Part shown: positions 16,509 to 26,520 of the stretch, in pieces | Position numbering within the stretch: position 1 is the first letter of the stretch | Layout: the number at the start of each line of letters is the position of its first letter | Assembly (NCBI GenBank): GCA_945862385.1 | Contig: CAMAXV010000001.1 | Span: 186,001 to 250,000 of the forward strand | Source: Chitinophaga pinensis | GTDB taxonomy: Bacteria; Bacteroidota; Bacteroidia; Chitinophagales; Chitinophagaceae | Length of the DNA stretch: 64,000 nucleotides | Direction of reading: 5' to 3' | Made by a program: the position numbers and the translations under genes | The notes under the pieces: model-generated | What the model was told of the DNA's origin: nothing | What the model saw: the letters and a program-made list of their open reading frames with translations, nothing else | Database searches by the model: none

Positions 16509-16564
16509 TTGAGCTTCAACAAACTTTTTTGACTAAAACAACAAATTGATATCGTTTATCAAAA

Positions 16565-16690
16565 CACCCCTCCTGGCCAGGAGGGGTGGCACGAATGAGT
16601 CGGCACCGAAGGTGCAGGCGAATGAGCTTGCCTGCCGAAGGCAGGTGACGGGGTGGTGGATTATTTCTCATGATTCCTCCACCCCACCGC
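16565..16690. repeat. Dispersed multi-hairpin repeat, copy 1
   Basis: It begins with a perfect 24-bp palindrome (16565-16588, arms CACCCCTCCTGG) and ends with CGGGGTGGTGGA (16649-16660). Between them are hairpins with GAA loops: GCACCgaaGGTGC and CCTGCCgaaGGCAGG. TTCCTCCACCCC downstream can pair back to the end motif. Copy 2 at 45383-45452 has the same borders and different cargo. Short open frames crossing this region are products of the repeat and not genes. Confidence 0.75.
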
Positions 16691-16799
16691 AACAACATCA
16701 CTTCGTTCGTTTGTCTCGGCAACCCTTCCGGACATTAGGGGAGTCCCTCTTGTTTTAAAAACCCAACACGCTTAATTTACATGATAAATAAAAATAAAA

Positions 16800-18086
16800 A
16801 TGAAACAACTTGTTCTCCCTCTTTTGCTTTGCCTAACATTCCAATCCTATGCCCAAAATCCAATAGAACTGATCAGCGTCACAGAAACCGAAAGAATTGA
16901 AAAAATACTTTCTTCAGACGAGATGCAGGGCAGAAGAACCTTTACTCCCGGAATAGAAAAGGCTGCCGCCTTTATTGCTGCTGAATTCCAGCAAACAGGA
17001 TTGCAGAAATGGAAGAATGGTAATTCCTATCTCCAGCAGTTTTCCATGATTCGTCCGCGCATGGTGGAAGTCAAGGGAACCATTGGTGCTGCTCCGGTCG
17101 ATATGCGGATGATCAATGTTATTTCGATTCAGCAATCGTTTGAAGTAACCCAGACTTCCGGCTATGAAGTTGTATTCATAAAAAAAGAAGATAACTACAT
17201 CAATGAAGTGCGAAAAATAATGGGCAGCTCAAAAAATACACTGGTTTTAGTGGATACGGCTCATATCCGCATTTTTTCAAGGTTTCCTCAACGTGGAGGC
17301 ATGCTTTATCCTTCTCAGTCCAATCTGCTTTTTATCCTGAGTAGCGAAGTACCTTCCTCCTTCAGCATCAGTTGTAAGCAGGAAATTACCAGCATGCCGC
17401 TTGCGAATGTGGTGGGTGTTCTTCCAGGCAAATCCAAAGCCAATGAATATGTTATCTTCTCCGGTCATTACGACCACCTGGGTATATCAACCCGGAACAT
17501 GGTGGGTACTGATTCCATCTACAATGGTGCCAATGATGACGCAGCAGGAACTACTGCCGTCATGATGCTGGCCAGGTATTTCAAAAAACTCAACAACAAT
17601 GAACGTACACTGATCTTTGCCGCGTTCACAGCCGAAGAAGTGGGTGGCTTCGGTGCCACTTATTTCTCAAAACAGTTCGAGCCGAATCAGGTAATGGCGA
17701 TGTTCAACATCGAAATGATCGGAACTGAAAGCAAATGGGGAAGAAACAGTGCTTACATTACCGGCTTTGAAAAAACCGATATGGGTGCTCTCCTGCAAAA
17801 GAATCTGGAAGGCACAGGTTTTACCTTTCACCCGGATCCCTATCCTGCACAGAATCTTTTCTACCGCTCAGACAATGCCACATTGGCAAGGCTAGGTGTA
17901 CCGGCACATACCATCTCCACATCCAAAATGGACAGTGAACCGAACTACCACAAGGCAAGCGATGAAATCGGAACACTGGATATGTACAACATGACCGCCA
18001 TTATACGTGCTATTGCACTCAGTTCAAAAGGCATTGTTGCAGGGAAAGAAACTCCTTCCCGGGTAGACACTTCAACCCTCAAGTAA
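16800..18086 (+). CDS. Secreted M28 family zinc metallopeptidase
   Basis: A 428-residue protein with a signal peptide (MKQLVLPLLLCLTFQSYAQ). The M28 zinc-site motifs are all present: SGHYDHLG (His ligand), GANDDAAGT (bridging Asp), TAEEVGG (catalytic Glu and Glu ligand), then Glu in NIEMIG and the last His in NYHKASDE. A PA-like stretch comes before the catalytic part. M28 enzymes are aminopeptidases or carboxypeptidases acting in the periplasm or outside the cell. It converges with the susD gene and shares the terminator at 18159. It may supply peptides to that uptake system, but orientation gives no support for an operon. Confidence 0.88.
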   Translation: MKQLVLPLLLCLTFQSYAQNPIELISVTETERIEKILSSDEMQGRRTFTPGIEKAAAFIAAEFQQTGLQKWKNGNSYLQQFSMIRPRMVEVKGTIGAAPVDMRMINVISIQQSFEVTQTSGYEVVFIKKEDNYINEVRKIMGSSKNTLVLVDTAHIRIFSRFPQRGGMLYPSQSNLLFILSSEVPSSFSISCKQEITSMPLANVVGVLPGKSKANEYVIFSGHYDHLGISTRNMVGTDSIYNGANDDAAGTTAVMMLARYFKKLNNNERTLIFAAFTAEEVGGFGATYFSKQFEPNQVMAMFNIEMIGTESKWGRNSAYITGFEKTDMGALLQKNLEGTGFTFHPDPYPAQNLFYRSDNATLARLGVPAHTISTSKMDSEPNYHKASDEIGTLDMYNMTAIIRAIALSSKGIVAGKETPSRVDTSTLK

Positions 18087-18158
18087 AAATTGGTTAATAA
18101 AATATCCTACTGGTAAAGAGGTATCCGAAAACGAGTAAATCAGGATTACAGATAATAA

Positions 18159-18192
18159 GAAAGGCTGCCCGATATGGACAGCCTTCTTTTTT
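18159..18192. terminator. Bidirectional terminator between the M28 peptidase and susD
   Basis: AAGGCTG (18161-18167) pairs with CAGCCTT (18179-18185); inner pairing CCC/GGA with one mismatch shortens the loop. A T-run follows on the + strand. Confidence 0.75.
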
Positions 18193-18209
18193 ATCATGGA
18201 TGATAGATA

Positions 18210-19901
18210 TTAATATCCCGGATTCTGCTTCAGGTAACCTGGTAAGTTAGAGGCTCCGTCAATAGCAGTTTGTGGCAGCGGAAATACACGCTTGTTCTTA
18301 TCGCTGCTGGTCTTTTCAGTCCAGGTTCCTTCAAATTTGCCGAAACGTATCATATCTGTTCTGCGCTGCATCTCCCAATACAACTCAAAACCACGCTCAC
18401 GGTAGATGAGGTCAAGCGTTACTGAAGGCAGTGCGCTGGCTTTCAATCCACCTGAAACCCGTGTTGTCCTGAGTGTATTGACGTCAGTAAGTGCACCGGC
18501 AGCATCACCTTTGCGCATCTTGGCTTCTGCACGCATCAGGTATACATCACCAAGGCGTACAATGGGAATATCTACCTGACCAAAATTACGGCCACTGACA
18601 GACTTCTGACTGAACTCATATTTCAACACGCGGAATCCAGTGCTGTAATCGCTACCTGCAGTAGAGAAATTGATCTGCTCAGTGTGAATAACCGGTGTAG
18701 TAGGCCTGTTGCGGGTGTTGTTGAACAACTTGCCAACTTTGAATTTACCATCCGGACATTTTTCAAACACACCAGCAGTGCGGATGAGTCCGTATTGTTG
18801 TCCGCGTAAAATACCTCTGTCTACCCTGTAAGAAGCTGCATCATAGCAGGCTTGCTGTGTAACAGGATCAACTACAACATTCTTTTTGTAAAAACGGGGA
18901 TCTGCATCAGCAGGATCGAGAGGTGCATAAGCATCAACCCAGGTTTTGTAATAATCTGGACCAAGACCAGGGCCGTCTGTTCCGTTTGCACCTGTATAAG
19001 CTGGGAGCGGAAATTGGTCCCCTGACAAAGAAAAATAGGCTAACCTGTTGTGTCCATTCAATTCTGCGCGTTGATCAACTGCAAAAATGAGCTCCTTGTT
19101 GGTGTTGTTGTCGTCATTGAAGATTGCCCAATAGTCGGGAGACAATGCATACTGATTGCTGGAAATAATCTTATTGGTATACTCAATTACCTTATCCATG
19201 TCTTCCGGCTTGAAAGTGAAGCTGGCAGCGTACCTGTCGCGGTAAACCGCAGCATTCAAATGAAGCTTGGCAAGCAAACCCCATACACCTGCCTTGGTAA
19301 GTCTGCCCGGACCAGTAGTATTATCCAATAATGGCTCAACTTCCAGGAAAACTTTTTTCAGGTATTCAACTGCTTCATCACCCCTCAGAATCTTTGAGTT
19401 TGCTCCCGGATCTTCTTTTACAAAAACGATCCCCCAAAGATCAAGGAAGAGGAGGTTATAAAATCCATACATACCCTTTGCTTCAGCCAAATATTTGGTT
19501 GCGTTGGGATCCTTGCTGGATTGCAGGGAACTGATGGCAGATACTGCACGTGAAAGACTTTGTGTAAGCGGATTCCAGGTGTTTCGAACGTTGGCATTGT
19601 TACTGGTGGTGGCATGGCGTTTCAAATCCTGATAAATGCCATTATCTCCCCAATCTGTTCCACCACGGTATGGCAGGATAGCTTCATCTGAAGAAATCTC
19701 CTGTAAGGCAAAAAGAGCTGTGTGTAAGTAAATACTTGGAAGGTTTGCATAAACTGGGGCAATTGTTCCATCAGCTATCTGCTTTTCTGTCAAACCAGTT
19801 ACAGAAGACTCGTCCAGGATGGTCTCATTGAGCTTGGAACAGCTTCCCAACAGGGAAACGAAGCCCATCAATACGAGTAAAATCGATATTTTATTTTTCA
19901 T
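18210..19901 (-). CDS. SusD/RagB family nutrient-binding lipoprotein
   Basis: A 563-residue surface lipoprotein. The signal ends in LLGSC, giving a lipid-modified cysteine at about residue 20. The TPR-rich SusD fold is visible, with LYLMRAEAKMRKGDAAGALTDVN and the C-terminal IYRERGFELYWEMQRRTDMIRFG block that marks the family. SusD proteins cap a SusC channel and capture glycans or peptides. It starts 10 bp after the susC gene's stop, so the two are one operon. No glycoside hydrolase, sulfatase or regulator lies in this operon, so the substrate cannot be named. Confidence 0.92.
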   Translation of the reverse strand: MKNKISILLVLMGFVSLLGSCSKLNETILDESSVTGLTEKQIADGTIAPVYANLPSIYLHTALFALQEISSDEAILPYRGGTDWGDNGIYQDLKRHATTSNNANVRNTWNPLTQSLSRAVSAISSLQSSKDPNATKYLAEAKGMYGFYNLLFLDLWGIVFVKEDPGANSKILRGDEAVEYLKKVFLEVEPLLDNTTGPGRLTKAGVWGLLAKLHLNAAVYRDRYAASFTFKPEDMDKVIEYTNKIISSNQYALSPDYWAIFNDDNNTNKELIFAVDQRAELNGHNRLAYFSLSGDQFPLPAYTGANGTDGPGLGPDYYKTWVDAYAPLDPADADPRFYKKNVVVDPVTQQACYDAASYRVDRGILRGQQYGLIRTAGVFEKCPDGKFKVGKLFNNTRNRPTTPVIHTEQINFSTAGSDYSTGFRVLKYEFSQKSVSGRNFGQVDIPIVRLGDVYLMRAEAKMRKGDAAGALTDVNTLRTTRVSGGLKASALPSVTLDLIYRERGFELYWEMQRRTDMIRFGKFEGTWTEKTSSDKNKRVFPLPQTAIDGASNLPGYLKQNPGY

Positions 19902-19911
19902 GCTGCTTGAT

Positions 19912-22900
19912 TTAGAAAGTTACGTTAAGTCCGAATACGATACTTCTCGCCTTAGGATAACTCAAAAGGTCGATGCCATAAGAAGAGATACCATTGATTG
20001 TTCTGTCTGCATTAACCTCAGGATCATAACCATCATACTTGGTGATGACAAACAGGTTTTGGCCAGTTACAGAAAGTCTTAAACTGGAAATAGCCTTACC
20101 TAAAGAAGAATTGCGGGTATCGAAGCTGTAACCCAACGCCAGGTTATTCAGCCTGAGATAAGCTCCGTCTTTCAGATACCTTGAACTTACCGGCGCTGAG
20201 TTGCTGATAGATTCCTTCGGATCTCTAACTGCTTCAGCTGTGGTATTTACACTTTTAGACAGCCTGTTTTTATAGAAACTGGCATTGGCCGTATTGTCGT
20301 ATATCTTGTTTCCGGAAACACCATTAAAATTGGCTACCAGGTCAAAACTCTTATAAGACAGATTTCCTGAGAAGGCATAAATGACTTTTGGAAGAGCAGA
20401 ACCCATTGCCTGCCTGTCCTTATCACCACTGATACCATCACCATCGATGTCTTTATAGGTGCTCAGACCCTGAGCGTCAAAGCCTGTCCATTCCCGCAGG
20501 AAAAAAGTACCAATAGGCTGACCATTGATGTAACCATTGATGGTGGCAGATGTGAGACCGGCTCCGGATGCTGAACCAGACTGGATTACTGAATATGGCG
20601 AATTCTCCACGATATTTTTCAGGAATGCTGCATTGGCAGAAACCGAGAACTTCATGTCTTTATTGATATTCCCCCTATACTCCAAATCAAATTCAATACC
20701 ACTGTTAGTAATGGTCATATCTTCCACATTGGTCCAGAAGGTTCCGGCCGGTTGTATTGGATCAGCAGGTATCACCTGGAGGAGTATATCATTTGAGTTT
20801 TTGATAAAATAATCAACTGAACCATTCAGTTTTCCTTTCAGCAATCCGAAATCAATTCCAACATTGGTTTGCGTAGAAACTTCCCACTGTATATCCGGAT
20901 TGGCAAGGCGGGAATAAACAATACCTGCTGGGAAAGATGAAGAAGGATCGAGCGGATAACTTGAAGAAGCTGAAACAGTTGAAGTATAGAGGGCCTGAGT
21001 AATCTTAGATGGAATCTCCTGATTACCTGTCTGTCCCCATCCTGCGCGCAACTTCAGGTTACTGAATGGTGAATTCTGCATGAAGTCTTCTTCACTTATT
21101 CTCCAACCTAATGAGAAGGATGGGAAATAACCATACTTGTTGTTGGCACCAAATTTACTGGAACCATCCATACGGAAGTTTACAGTTGCCAGGTATTTGT
21201 CCTGATAAGAGTAGTTAATCCTGGAAAAGAACGACTGCAATTCATTAACTATAGCATAACCTGAAGGTCTGTTATTGGCCAGGGTCAATTCCTGTCCGAT
21301 ACCGGGATTATAGATAGGCTCTACTGGTGTGAGGGGAATTTTATTGATGCTCCAACCCCTACCCTGCAGGTAGATATCCTGGAAGGAATGACCTGCCAAT
21401 GCAGAAAACTTATGATCGCTGACATTGAAGTTATAGGTCAGGTAGTTTTCGATAAGGGTATTCTTGTTGATGATATTGTATGTTTCAAGTCTGCCATCAC
21501 GCTGCGGAACCAGGTTCGGAAGGTTCTGAATATCGCGCGTTGCAGTTGAATTATCAACACCGAAATTCATCTTGTAAGTCAGTCCCTTCATGATTCTCAG
21601 AGAAGGGGAAATACTTCCAATAACCCTGTTGGTGATGGTATTGTCCTTATCGAGCTTGAAAGTGAGCAACGGGTTATTGAACAACTGATAAGCAGCAATA
21701 TTTCCCTGTGGGTCATATGCTGTATAAGTGGGGTTATTACTGATGGCATCACCAATGGCACTTCCCACATTAGGTCTTACTTGTTTGGTGCTATTGGCAC
21801 TGAGATTAACATCAACTACAAGTCTGTCGTTGAAAAATTTCTGTGTGGCATTGAACCTGCCAGAGTACCTGTCTAGGTTGTTAGTCTTAATGATACCTTG
21901 CTGCTTTTGCATACCGAATGATGCGAAATAAGTAAGTTTATCTGCACCGCCACTCATGGTCAGGTTATGGTTCTGGGTATAGGCCCTGCGGAAGATCTCA
22001 TCCTGCCAATCTGTATTTCCACCTTTATCATCCAGAATACCACCTACTTCTGCAACCTTTTTCCTGAATTCTGCAGCTGAAAATACAGGCAGCTTATTGG
22101 CAACTTCAGAAACAGCCAGTGTGGAACTGAAATTCATGGTGGAAACACCTGCCTTACCTTTTTTAGTGGTAATCAGGATTACACCATTGGCACCGCGGGC
22201 ACCGTATATGGCTGTTGCTGATGCGTCTTTCAAAACGTCCATTGACTCGATATCAGCTGGATTGATGAAGTTAAGCGGATCACCATTACCGGTTGAAGAG
22301 TTATCGAGAGGTAAACCATCTACTACGAAAAGTGGTGTACTACCTGTACGAACGCCACCCGGACCACGAATGGTTATACCCTGGCTGGCACCTGGCTCAC
22401 CACTGGCAGATACCACATTGACACCAGCAACCTTACCCTGCAGCAATTGCTGAGGAGTATTGATTACACCCTTATTGAATGACTCTGCCTTTACACTTTT
22501 AACGGCACCTGTCACGTCTCGTTTAGACTGTGTTCCATATCCAACTACAACGATCTGGGAAAGTTCTCCTGTAGCAGATTGCAAAGAAAGGTCTATCGTA
22601 GTTCTGTTACCAACCACTATTTCCTGTGTGTTATAGCCAATAAAGGAAACTACCAACACAGCCTTGTCATCAGGAATTGATACGGAAAAATTTCCCTGTC
22701 CATCTGTGAGCACACTGGCAGCAGTTCCTTTAACTGTAACACTTGCTCCTGCCAGGCCACTGCCATTGCCTGCATCAGTGATTCTTCCTTTAACGATTCT
22801 GTCGAATGACTTTTTCAGGATTGATTTTTCTGAAGCTTCAGTCGCGGATAAGCGCGTTGTGAAGCCTAAAATCAATCCCAATAGCATCAGACATGCCACC

Positions 22901-22938
22901 ATTTTTGGCCATGTCTGTGAAATTTTGGAAATGCTCAT
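19912..22938 (-). CDS. SusC/RagA family TonB-linked outer-membrane transporter
   Basis: A 1008-residue protein with a signal segment (MVACLMLLGLILGFTTRLSA), a carboxypeptidase-regulatory-like domain (KGRITDAGNGSGLAGASV), the TonB-linked plug (QIVVVGYGTQSKRDVTGAV) and the SusC signature (RTGSTPLFVVDGLP), then IYGARGANGVILITTKKGK and a beta barrel ending LNVTF. It imports ligands held by the SusD partner, using TonB energy. The start at 22938 (MSISKIS) is chosen because the extra upstream codons do not form a signal peptide. It is the first gene of a two-gene susCD operon divergent from the SIMPL gene. Confidence 0.93.
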   Translation of the reverse strand: MSISKISQTWPKMVACLMLLGLILGFTTRLSATEASEKSILKKSFDRIVKGRITDAGNGSGLAGASVTVKGTAASVLTDGQGNFSVSIPDDKAVLVVSFIGYNTQEIVVGNRTTIDLSLQSATGELSQIVVVGYGTQSKRDVTGAVKSVKAESFNKGVINTPQQLLQGKVAGVNVVSASGEPGASQGITIRGPGGVRTGSTPLFVVDGLPLDNSSTGNGDPLNFINPADIESMDVLKDASATAIYGARGANGVILITTKKGKAGVSTMNFSSTLAVSEVANKLPVFSAAEFRKKVAEVGGILDDKGGNTDWQDEIFRRAYTQNHNLTMSGGADKLTYFASFGMQKQQGIIKTNNLDRYSGRFNATQKFFNDRLVVDVNLSANSTKQVRPNVGSAIGDAISNNPTYTAYDPQGNIAAYQLFNNPLLTFKLDKDNTITNRVIGSISPSLRIMKGLTYKMNFGVDNSTATRDIQNLPNLVPQRDGRLETYNIINKNTLIENYLTYNFNVSDHKFSALAGHSFQDIYLQGRGWSINKIPLTPVEPIYNPGIGQELTLANNRPSGYAIVNELQSFFSRINYSYQDKYLATVNFRMDGSSKFGANNKYGYFPSFSLGWRISEEDFMQNSPFSNLKLRAGWGQTGNQEIPSKITQALYTSTVSASSSYPLDPSSSFPAGIVYSRLANPDIQWEVSTQTNVGIDFGLLKGKLNGSVDYFIKNSNDILLQVIPADPIQPAGTFWTNVEDMTITNSGIEFDLEYRGNINKDMKFSVSANAAFLKNIVENSPYSVIQSGSASGAGLTSATINGYINGQPIGTFFLREWTGFDAQGLSTYKDIDGDGISGDKDRQAMGSALPKVIYAFSGNLSYKSFDLVANFNGVSGNKIYDNTANASFYKNRLSKSVNTTAEAVRDPKESISNSAPVSSRYLKDGAYLRLNNLALGYSFDTRNSSLGKAISSLRLSVTGQNLFVITKYDGYDPEVNADRTINGISSYGIDLLSYPKARSIVFGLNVTF

Positions 22939-23035
22939 TGTTGGTAAATTTGTTTCTAAAAAATAAAAATATGTGCAATTGTACTCATGCAAATTGAATT
23001 AAGTATGACCTTCACGTTATTAAACTATAAGCATT

Positions 23036-23731
23036 ATGAAAAAATATATTTTAACTGCTGTTCTGGTAGCCGGACTTTATGCCGCGTCTGCACAATACAA
23101 AAGCTTTCTGGATGTACCCTTCATCGAAGTCAACGGATTTGCAGACACGCTGGTTACTCCGAATGAAATTGTGATTAAAATCGTGATATCCGAAGGTGAC
23201 CTGAAAAACAAGGTTCAGCTGGAAGAACAGGAAAGAAAACTGGTAACGGCATTGAAGGGATTGGGTATTAACCCGGAGAGTCAGTTAACCTCATCGGGGA
23301 TGCAAAGTGATTACAGATATTATGTATTAAAACAAAAAGATGTGCTCAAGAGTAAGGAATACCTGTTACGGGTGAACAATGCCGTTTTGGCAACAAAAGT
23401 ATTCATGGAGATGGACAAACTGGGGATGGCAAATGCCGAAGTGGTAACTGTTAGGCATACAGACATTGCAGCCATTCGCAATGCGTGCCGGGTTGCCGCA
23501 GTAAAAAATGCTTACACAAGGGCTGTAGCCCTGACTACTCCGCTGAAAACGGGTGTCGGTATCCCATTGCACATTACCGATTACAGCCAGGATGCTGATG
23601 CTACCGCGTTAACAAGCATACGTGTCCGGGGCTTCTCTTCTATGGCTAAATCTGAGGAAGCACTGCTGGCTATTGATTTCGAAAAAATCAATGTAAATAT
23701 TTCAGTTCAGGTGAAATTCGCCCTGAAATAA
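23036..23731 (+). CDS. SIMPL (DUF541) domain periplasmic protein
   Basis: A 231-residue protein with a signal peptide (MKKYILTAVLVAGLYAASAQ) and the SIMPL/DUF541 pattern: VNGFADTLVTPNEIVIKIVISEGD near the start and an alternating beta-alpha layout with VRHTDIAAIRNACRVAAVKNAYTRA. Family members such as the oxidative-stress-defence protein YggE are periplasmic or surface proteins of uncertain role. It lies between the divergent susC gene and tRNA-Leu, with no evident operon partner. Confidence 0.85.
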   Translation: MKKYILTAVLVAGLYAASAQYKSFLDVPFIEVNGFADTLVTPNEIVIKIVISEGDLKNKVQLEEQERKLVTALKGLGINPESQLTSSGMQSDYRYYVLKQKDVLKSKEYLLRVNNAVLATKVFMEMDKLGMANAEVVTVRHTDIAAIRNACRVAAVKNAYTRAVALTTPLKTGVGIPLHITDYSQDADATALTSIRVRGFSSMAKSEEALLAIDFEKINVNISVQVKFALK

Positions 23732-23752
23732 AGCTTTTTCGTCCTTTTTTCG

Positions 23753-23760
23753 TATATTTG
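23753..23760 (+). promoter_or_regulatory. -7 promoter element of tRNA-Leu
   Basis: TATATTTG is a perfect match to the Bacteroidota -7 consensus TAnnTTTG and sits 9 bp before the mature tRNA 5' end. It is one of the clearest promoters in the window. Confidence 0.75.
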
Positions 23761-23769
23761 CAGTCCACT

Positions 23770-23853
23770 GCCCAGGTGGCGAAATTGGTAGACGCACTGT
23801 GTTCAGGTCGCAGCGTTCGCAAGGATGTGCTGGTTCGAATCCAGTCCTGGGCA
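23770..23853 (+). tRNA. tRNA-Leu (CAG)
   Basis: An 84-nt class II tRNA. Acceptor GCCCAGG pairs with CCTGGGC, and discriminator A follows. Anticodon loop TTCAGGT gives anticodon CAG. A long variable arm (GCGTTCGC) and T-arm GGTTCGAATCC are present. CCA is not encoded. Confidence 0.95.
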
Positions 23854-23854
23854 C

Positions 23855-23887
23855 AAAGCCCTCTCAGCTTTGCTGAGAGGGCTTTTT
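23855..23887 (+). terminator. Terminator of tRNA-Leu
   Basis: A 14-bp perfect stem (AAAGCCCTCTCAGC and its complement) with a 3-nt loop and a T-run starts two bases after the tRNA. Confidence 0.9.
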
Positions 23888-24056
23888 CGTTTGTGAACCT
23901 GACAGGTTTAATTACCTTAGGGAGATCTTGGGTATTTTATTTTGCTGTGAAATAGTATACTGATGTCCGCTTATCACCCACTCGCTCAACTATTTTATTA
24001 TCAATGGTAATAAATGTAACAAAGTATCTGACTTTCATTGACATTTTTTTCTCAAA

Positions 24057-26366
24057 TCAACCGGGAGGTGATAAGGTATTTAACACCAAATCGAGTTGGT
24101 AAACCAGTGCATCTGCATCTTCCTTATTGAATGTCATGGGAGGCTTGATCTTGAGCACATTATGCAAAGGTCCATCCGTACTCAGCAGGAACCCGCGCTC
24201 CTTCATCTCTTCCACAATATCATCAATCTCAGGCACAGCAGGCACTTTTGTCTGTCTGTCCCTGACGAGCTCAACGCCAATGAATAAACCATGTCCGCGC
24301 ACATCACCGATGATGGCATGGTGCTGCATCAATTCCCTCAACTTTCCCATCAGATAATCTCCCACTTCATGGGCATGCTGCTGCATGCCTTCCGCTTCAA
24401 TCACATCCAGTACTGCCAGTCCCGTTGCCATAGAAACGGGATTCCCTCCGAAGGTGTTGAAATACTCTAACCCGTTGTTGAAAGCTTCTGCAATGGCGCG
24501 GGAAACAACAACTGCTCCCAGGGGATGTCCGTTGCCGATGGGTTTTCCAAGCACAACAATATCGGGATTCACCTCTTGCAGTTCAAAGCCCCAGAATGCT
24601 TTACCCACCCTGCCAAATCCAACCTGCACTTCATCTGCAATACAAACGCCACCAGCTTTGCGCACCCATTCATAAACAGCTTTGAGGTACCCTTCCGGTA
24701 AGGGCATTTGTCCGCCTACACCGAGTAATGTTTCACTGATGAAAGCTGCTGGTCTTTTTCCCTGTGCATCGAGTTCCACAATGATCCGCTCAACGTCAGC
24801 AGCATAAGATTGTCCGGCATCTGCTCTGCCCGCAAAGTTCCCACGGTAATTATCGGGATTCACGGCCTTGTGCACCCAAGGTCGTTGTCCGGTTCCGCCT
24901 TTGCTGTCGAATTTATACGGACTGATATCGATGGACAGGGTGGAGTTGCCATGATAGGCATGATCGAGCACAATAACATCTTCCTGACCGGAATAACATC
25001 TGCTCATGCGGATGGCGAGATCGTTTGCTTCGCTTCCTGAATTAACAAAATAGCAAACCTCCAGGTGCTGAGGCAGGGTGTTGATGATGCGCCTGGCATA
25101 GGTGGTAATGAGTTCATTGAGGTATCGTGTATTGGTGTTCAACGTAGCAATCTGCCGCTGCATGCGTCTGACAACTACCGGATGGCAGTGTCCTACATGT
25201 GAAGGGTTATTGACACAATCAATGAATGTCCTGCCGCGGTCATCATACAGATACTGCAGTGCCCCCTGGTGGATGGTAAGCTTCTCGCTGTAACTGATGC
25301 TGAGGTTTTTCCCAATCAGCCGTTCCCTGTCGCGAAGCAATTGCCCATGATCCTGCGTAGAGATTATAGACTCAAAACCGGCAGCCTTCCTGAAAGCATC
25401 CTTTGCCTGCAATGGATTGATTCGAATCAACCGGCGCAGGAGGGTCCAGGCATTGTCTTCCGTTACAAAATGATGGGTGTTGTCGCTTTGCTGCAAAGAT
25501 TGTACAGCCGATTGTATCACACTGATGCATAGCCTTCCCGCAATGAGGTAATACAACAGGTCTGTTTCTGCTTCAATCAGGGGGTATGATTTGTGGTATG
25601 CCTCCACCACCCTGGCTGCTACCGCCAGGGGGTCTGGATCACCAAACATGGCATACGTGCAGGCCACTGCAAGGTTGTTGACCAGCAGGGTATACACCAT
25701 ATCACCGAAATCAATCAGCCCAGTGACACTTTCACCATCAACCAGTACATTATAATCGTTGGCATCATTGTGCACATAAGCATGGCGCATCTGGTGAATA
25801 ACAGGCAGCACATGGGTTTCAAACTGCAACAGGAAATACCCTGCAATACGCCTGCGCTCGGGATCACGGATGGCATCAATCTGATTTAGGTTATCAAGAG
25901 CCGTACTGATATCCCAGGTGTACCTGCGGTGCATGGCAGGATGGGAAAAGCCGGATAAATGACTGTCCATCCTCCCAAAAAAACTTCCCAACGCCCTGTG
26001 CAAACCTTCAGGCCGGAATTGCTGATCCACCCAAAACTGTCCTTCAATGAATGTGTAGTGGCGCATGAAATAAACCTGTTCGGCACTTACCACCTGTGTG
26101 ATATATGCACCTCCGGTATTGGGTATGCACTGTTGAAAGTTTGGAGACAGATCAGACTTTTCAAGGTGTTTCAAGATGGCAATCTGGGCTTCCAGGAAAG
26201 GAAGGGAAGCTGCTACATCTGCAATTTTCAGGAGCAGGTTTTTACCTGCTGATGTCGTTACCCGAAAGTTCTGCTCCTCATATCCAGCTAATTCAGACAA
26301 GCTGGCCTTGATTCCATATTCGCGGTAAAGTATGGCAAGCACTTCCCCTTCTTCAAGTCTTTTCAA
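24057..26366 (-). CDS. Fusion of APH-fold kinase and class III aminotransferase-fold (phospho-lyase-like) enzyme
   Basis: A 769-residue two-enzyme protein. Residues 1 to about 330 are an aminoglycoside-phosphotransferase/choline-kinase fold with catalytic loop H199-N-D201 and metal-binding DFGD (219-222). Residues about 350-769 are a PLP class III aminotransferase fold: SGSEAN (443-448), DEVQVGFGR (579-587) and Schiff-base Lys608 (GKPIGNG). In animals the relatives are separate proteins, hydroxylysine kinase and the AGXT2L phospho-lyases, which together phosphorylate an amino alcohol and then eliminate phosphate to form an aldehyde. The fusion suggests the same two steps in one protein; ethanolamine, hydroxylysine or a similar amine is the inferred substrate. 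It stands alone on its strand. Confidence 0.85.
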   Translation of the reverse strand: MKRLEEGEVLAILYREYGIKASLSELAGYEEQNFRVTTSAGKNLLLKIADVAASLPFLEAQIAILKHLEKSDLSPNFQQCIPNTGGAYITQVVSAEQVYFMRHYTFIEGQFWVDQQFRPEGLHRALGSFFGRMDSHLSGFSHPAMHRRYTWDISTALDNLNQIDAIRDPERRRIAGYFLLQFETHVLPVIHQMRHAYVHNDANDYNVLVDGESVTGLIDFGDMVYTLLVNNLAVACTYAMFGDPDPLAVAARVVEAYHKSYPLIEAETDLLYYLIAGRLCISVIQSAVQSLQQSDNTHHFVTEDNAWTLLRRLIRINPLQAKDAFRKAAGFESIISTQDHGQLLRDRERLIGKNLSISYSEKLTIHQGALQYLYDDRGRTFIDCVNNPSHVGHCHPVVVRRMQRQIATLNTNTRYLNELITTYARRIINTLPQHLEVCYFVNSGSEANDLAIRMSRCYSGQEDVIVLDHAYHGNSTLSIDISPYKFDSKGGTGQRPWVHKAVNPDNYRGNFAGRADAGQSYAADVERIIVELDAQGKRPAAFISETLLGVGGQMPLPEGYLKAVYEWVRKAGGVCIADEVQVGFGRVGKAFWGFELQEVNPDIVVLGKPIGNGHPLGAVVVSRAIAEAFNNGLEYFNTFGGNPVSMATGLAVLDVIEAEGMQQHAHEVGDYLMGKLRELMQHHAIIGDVRGHGLFIGVELVRDRQTKVPAVPEIDDIVEEMKERGFLLSTDGPLHNVLKIKPPMTFNKEDADALVYQLDLVLNTLSPPG

Positions 26367-26520
26367 CGTATTATAAATTTGAAAATGGAAATTAAGTGAT
26401 TTTGTATGATGTCCCTTTAATCGGTTAGCGGCAACTTAATTTTTACCTGTTCATTTCAGCATGCTGCGCTCCTGATTAAATTGAATCATTTTGACTTGTC
26501 TTTCGTTACTTTGCGCTTCC

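Noticed and set aside
16516-16758. Two short frames over the repeat region, one on each strand
   Set aside because: They translate the palindromic repeat and its hairpins; copy 2 of the repeat has no matching frame.
23758-23955. 65-codon frame over tRNA-Leu
   Set aside because: It starts in the promoter and reads through the tRNA and its terminator.
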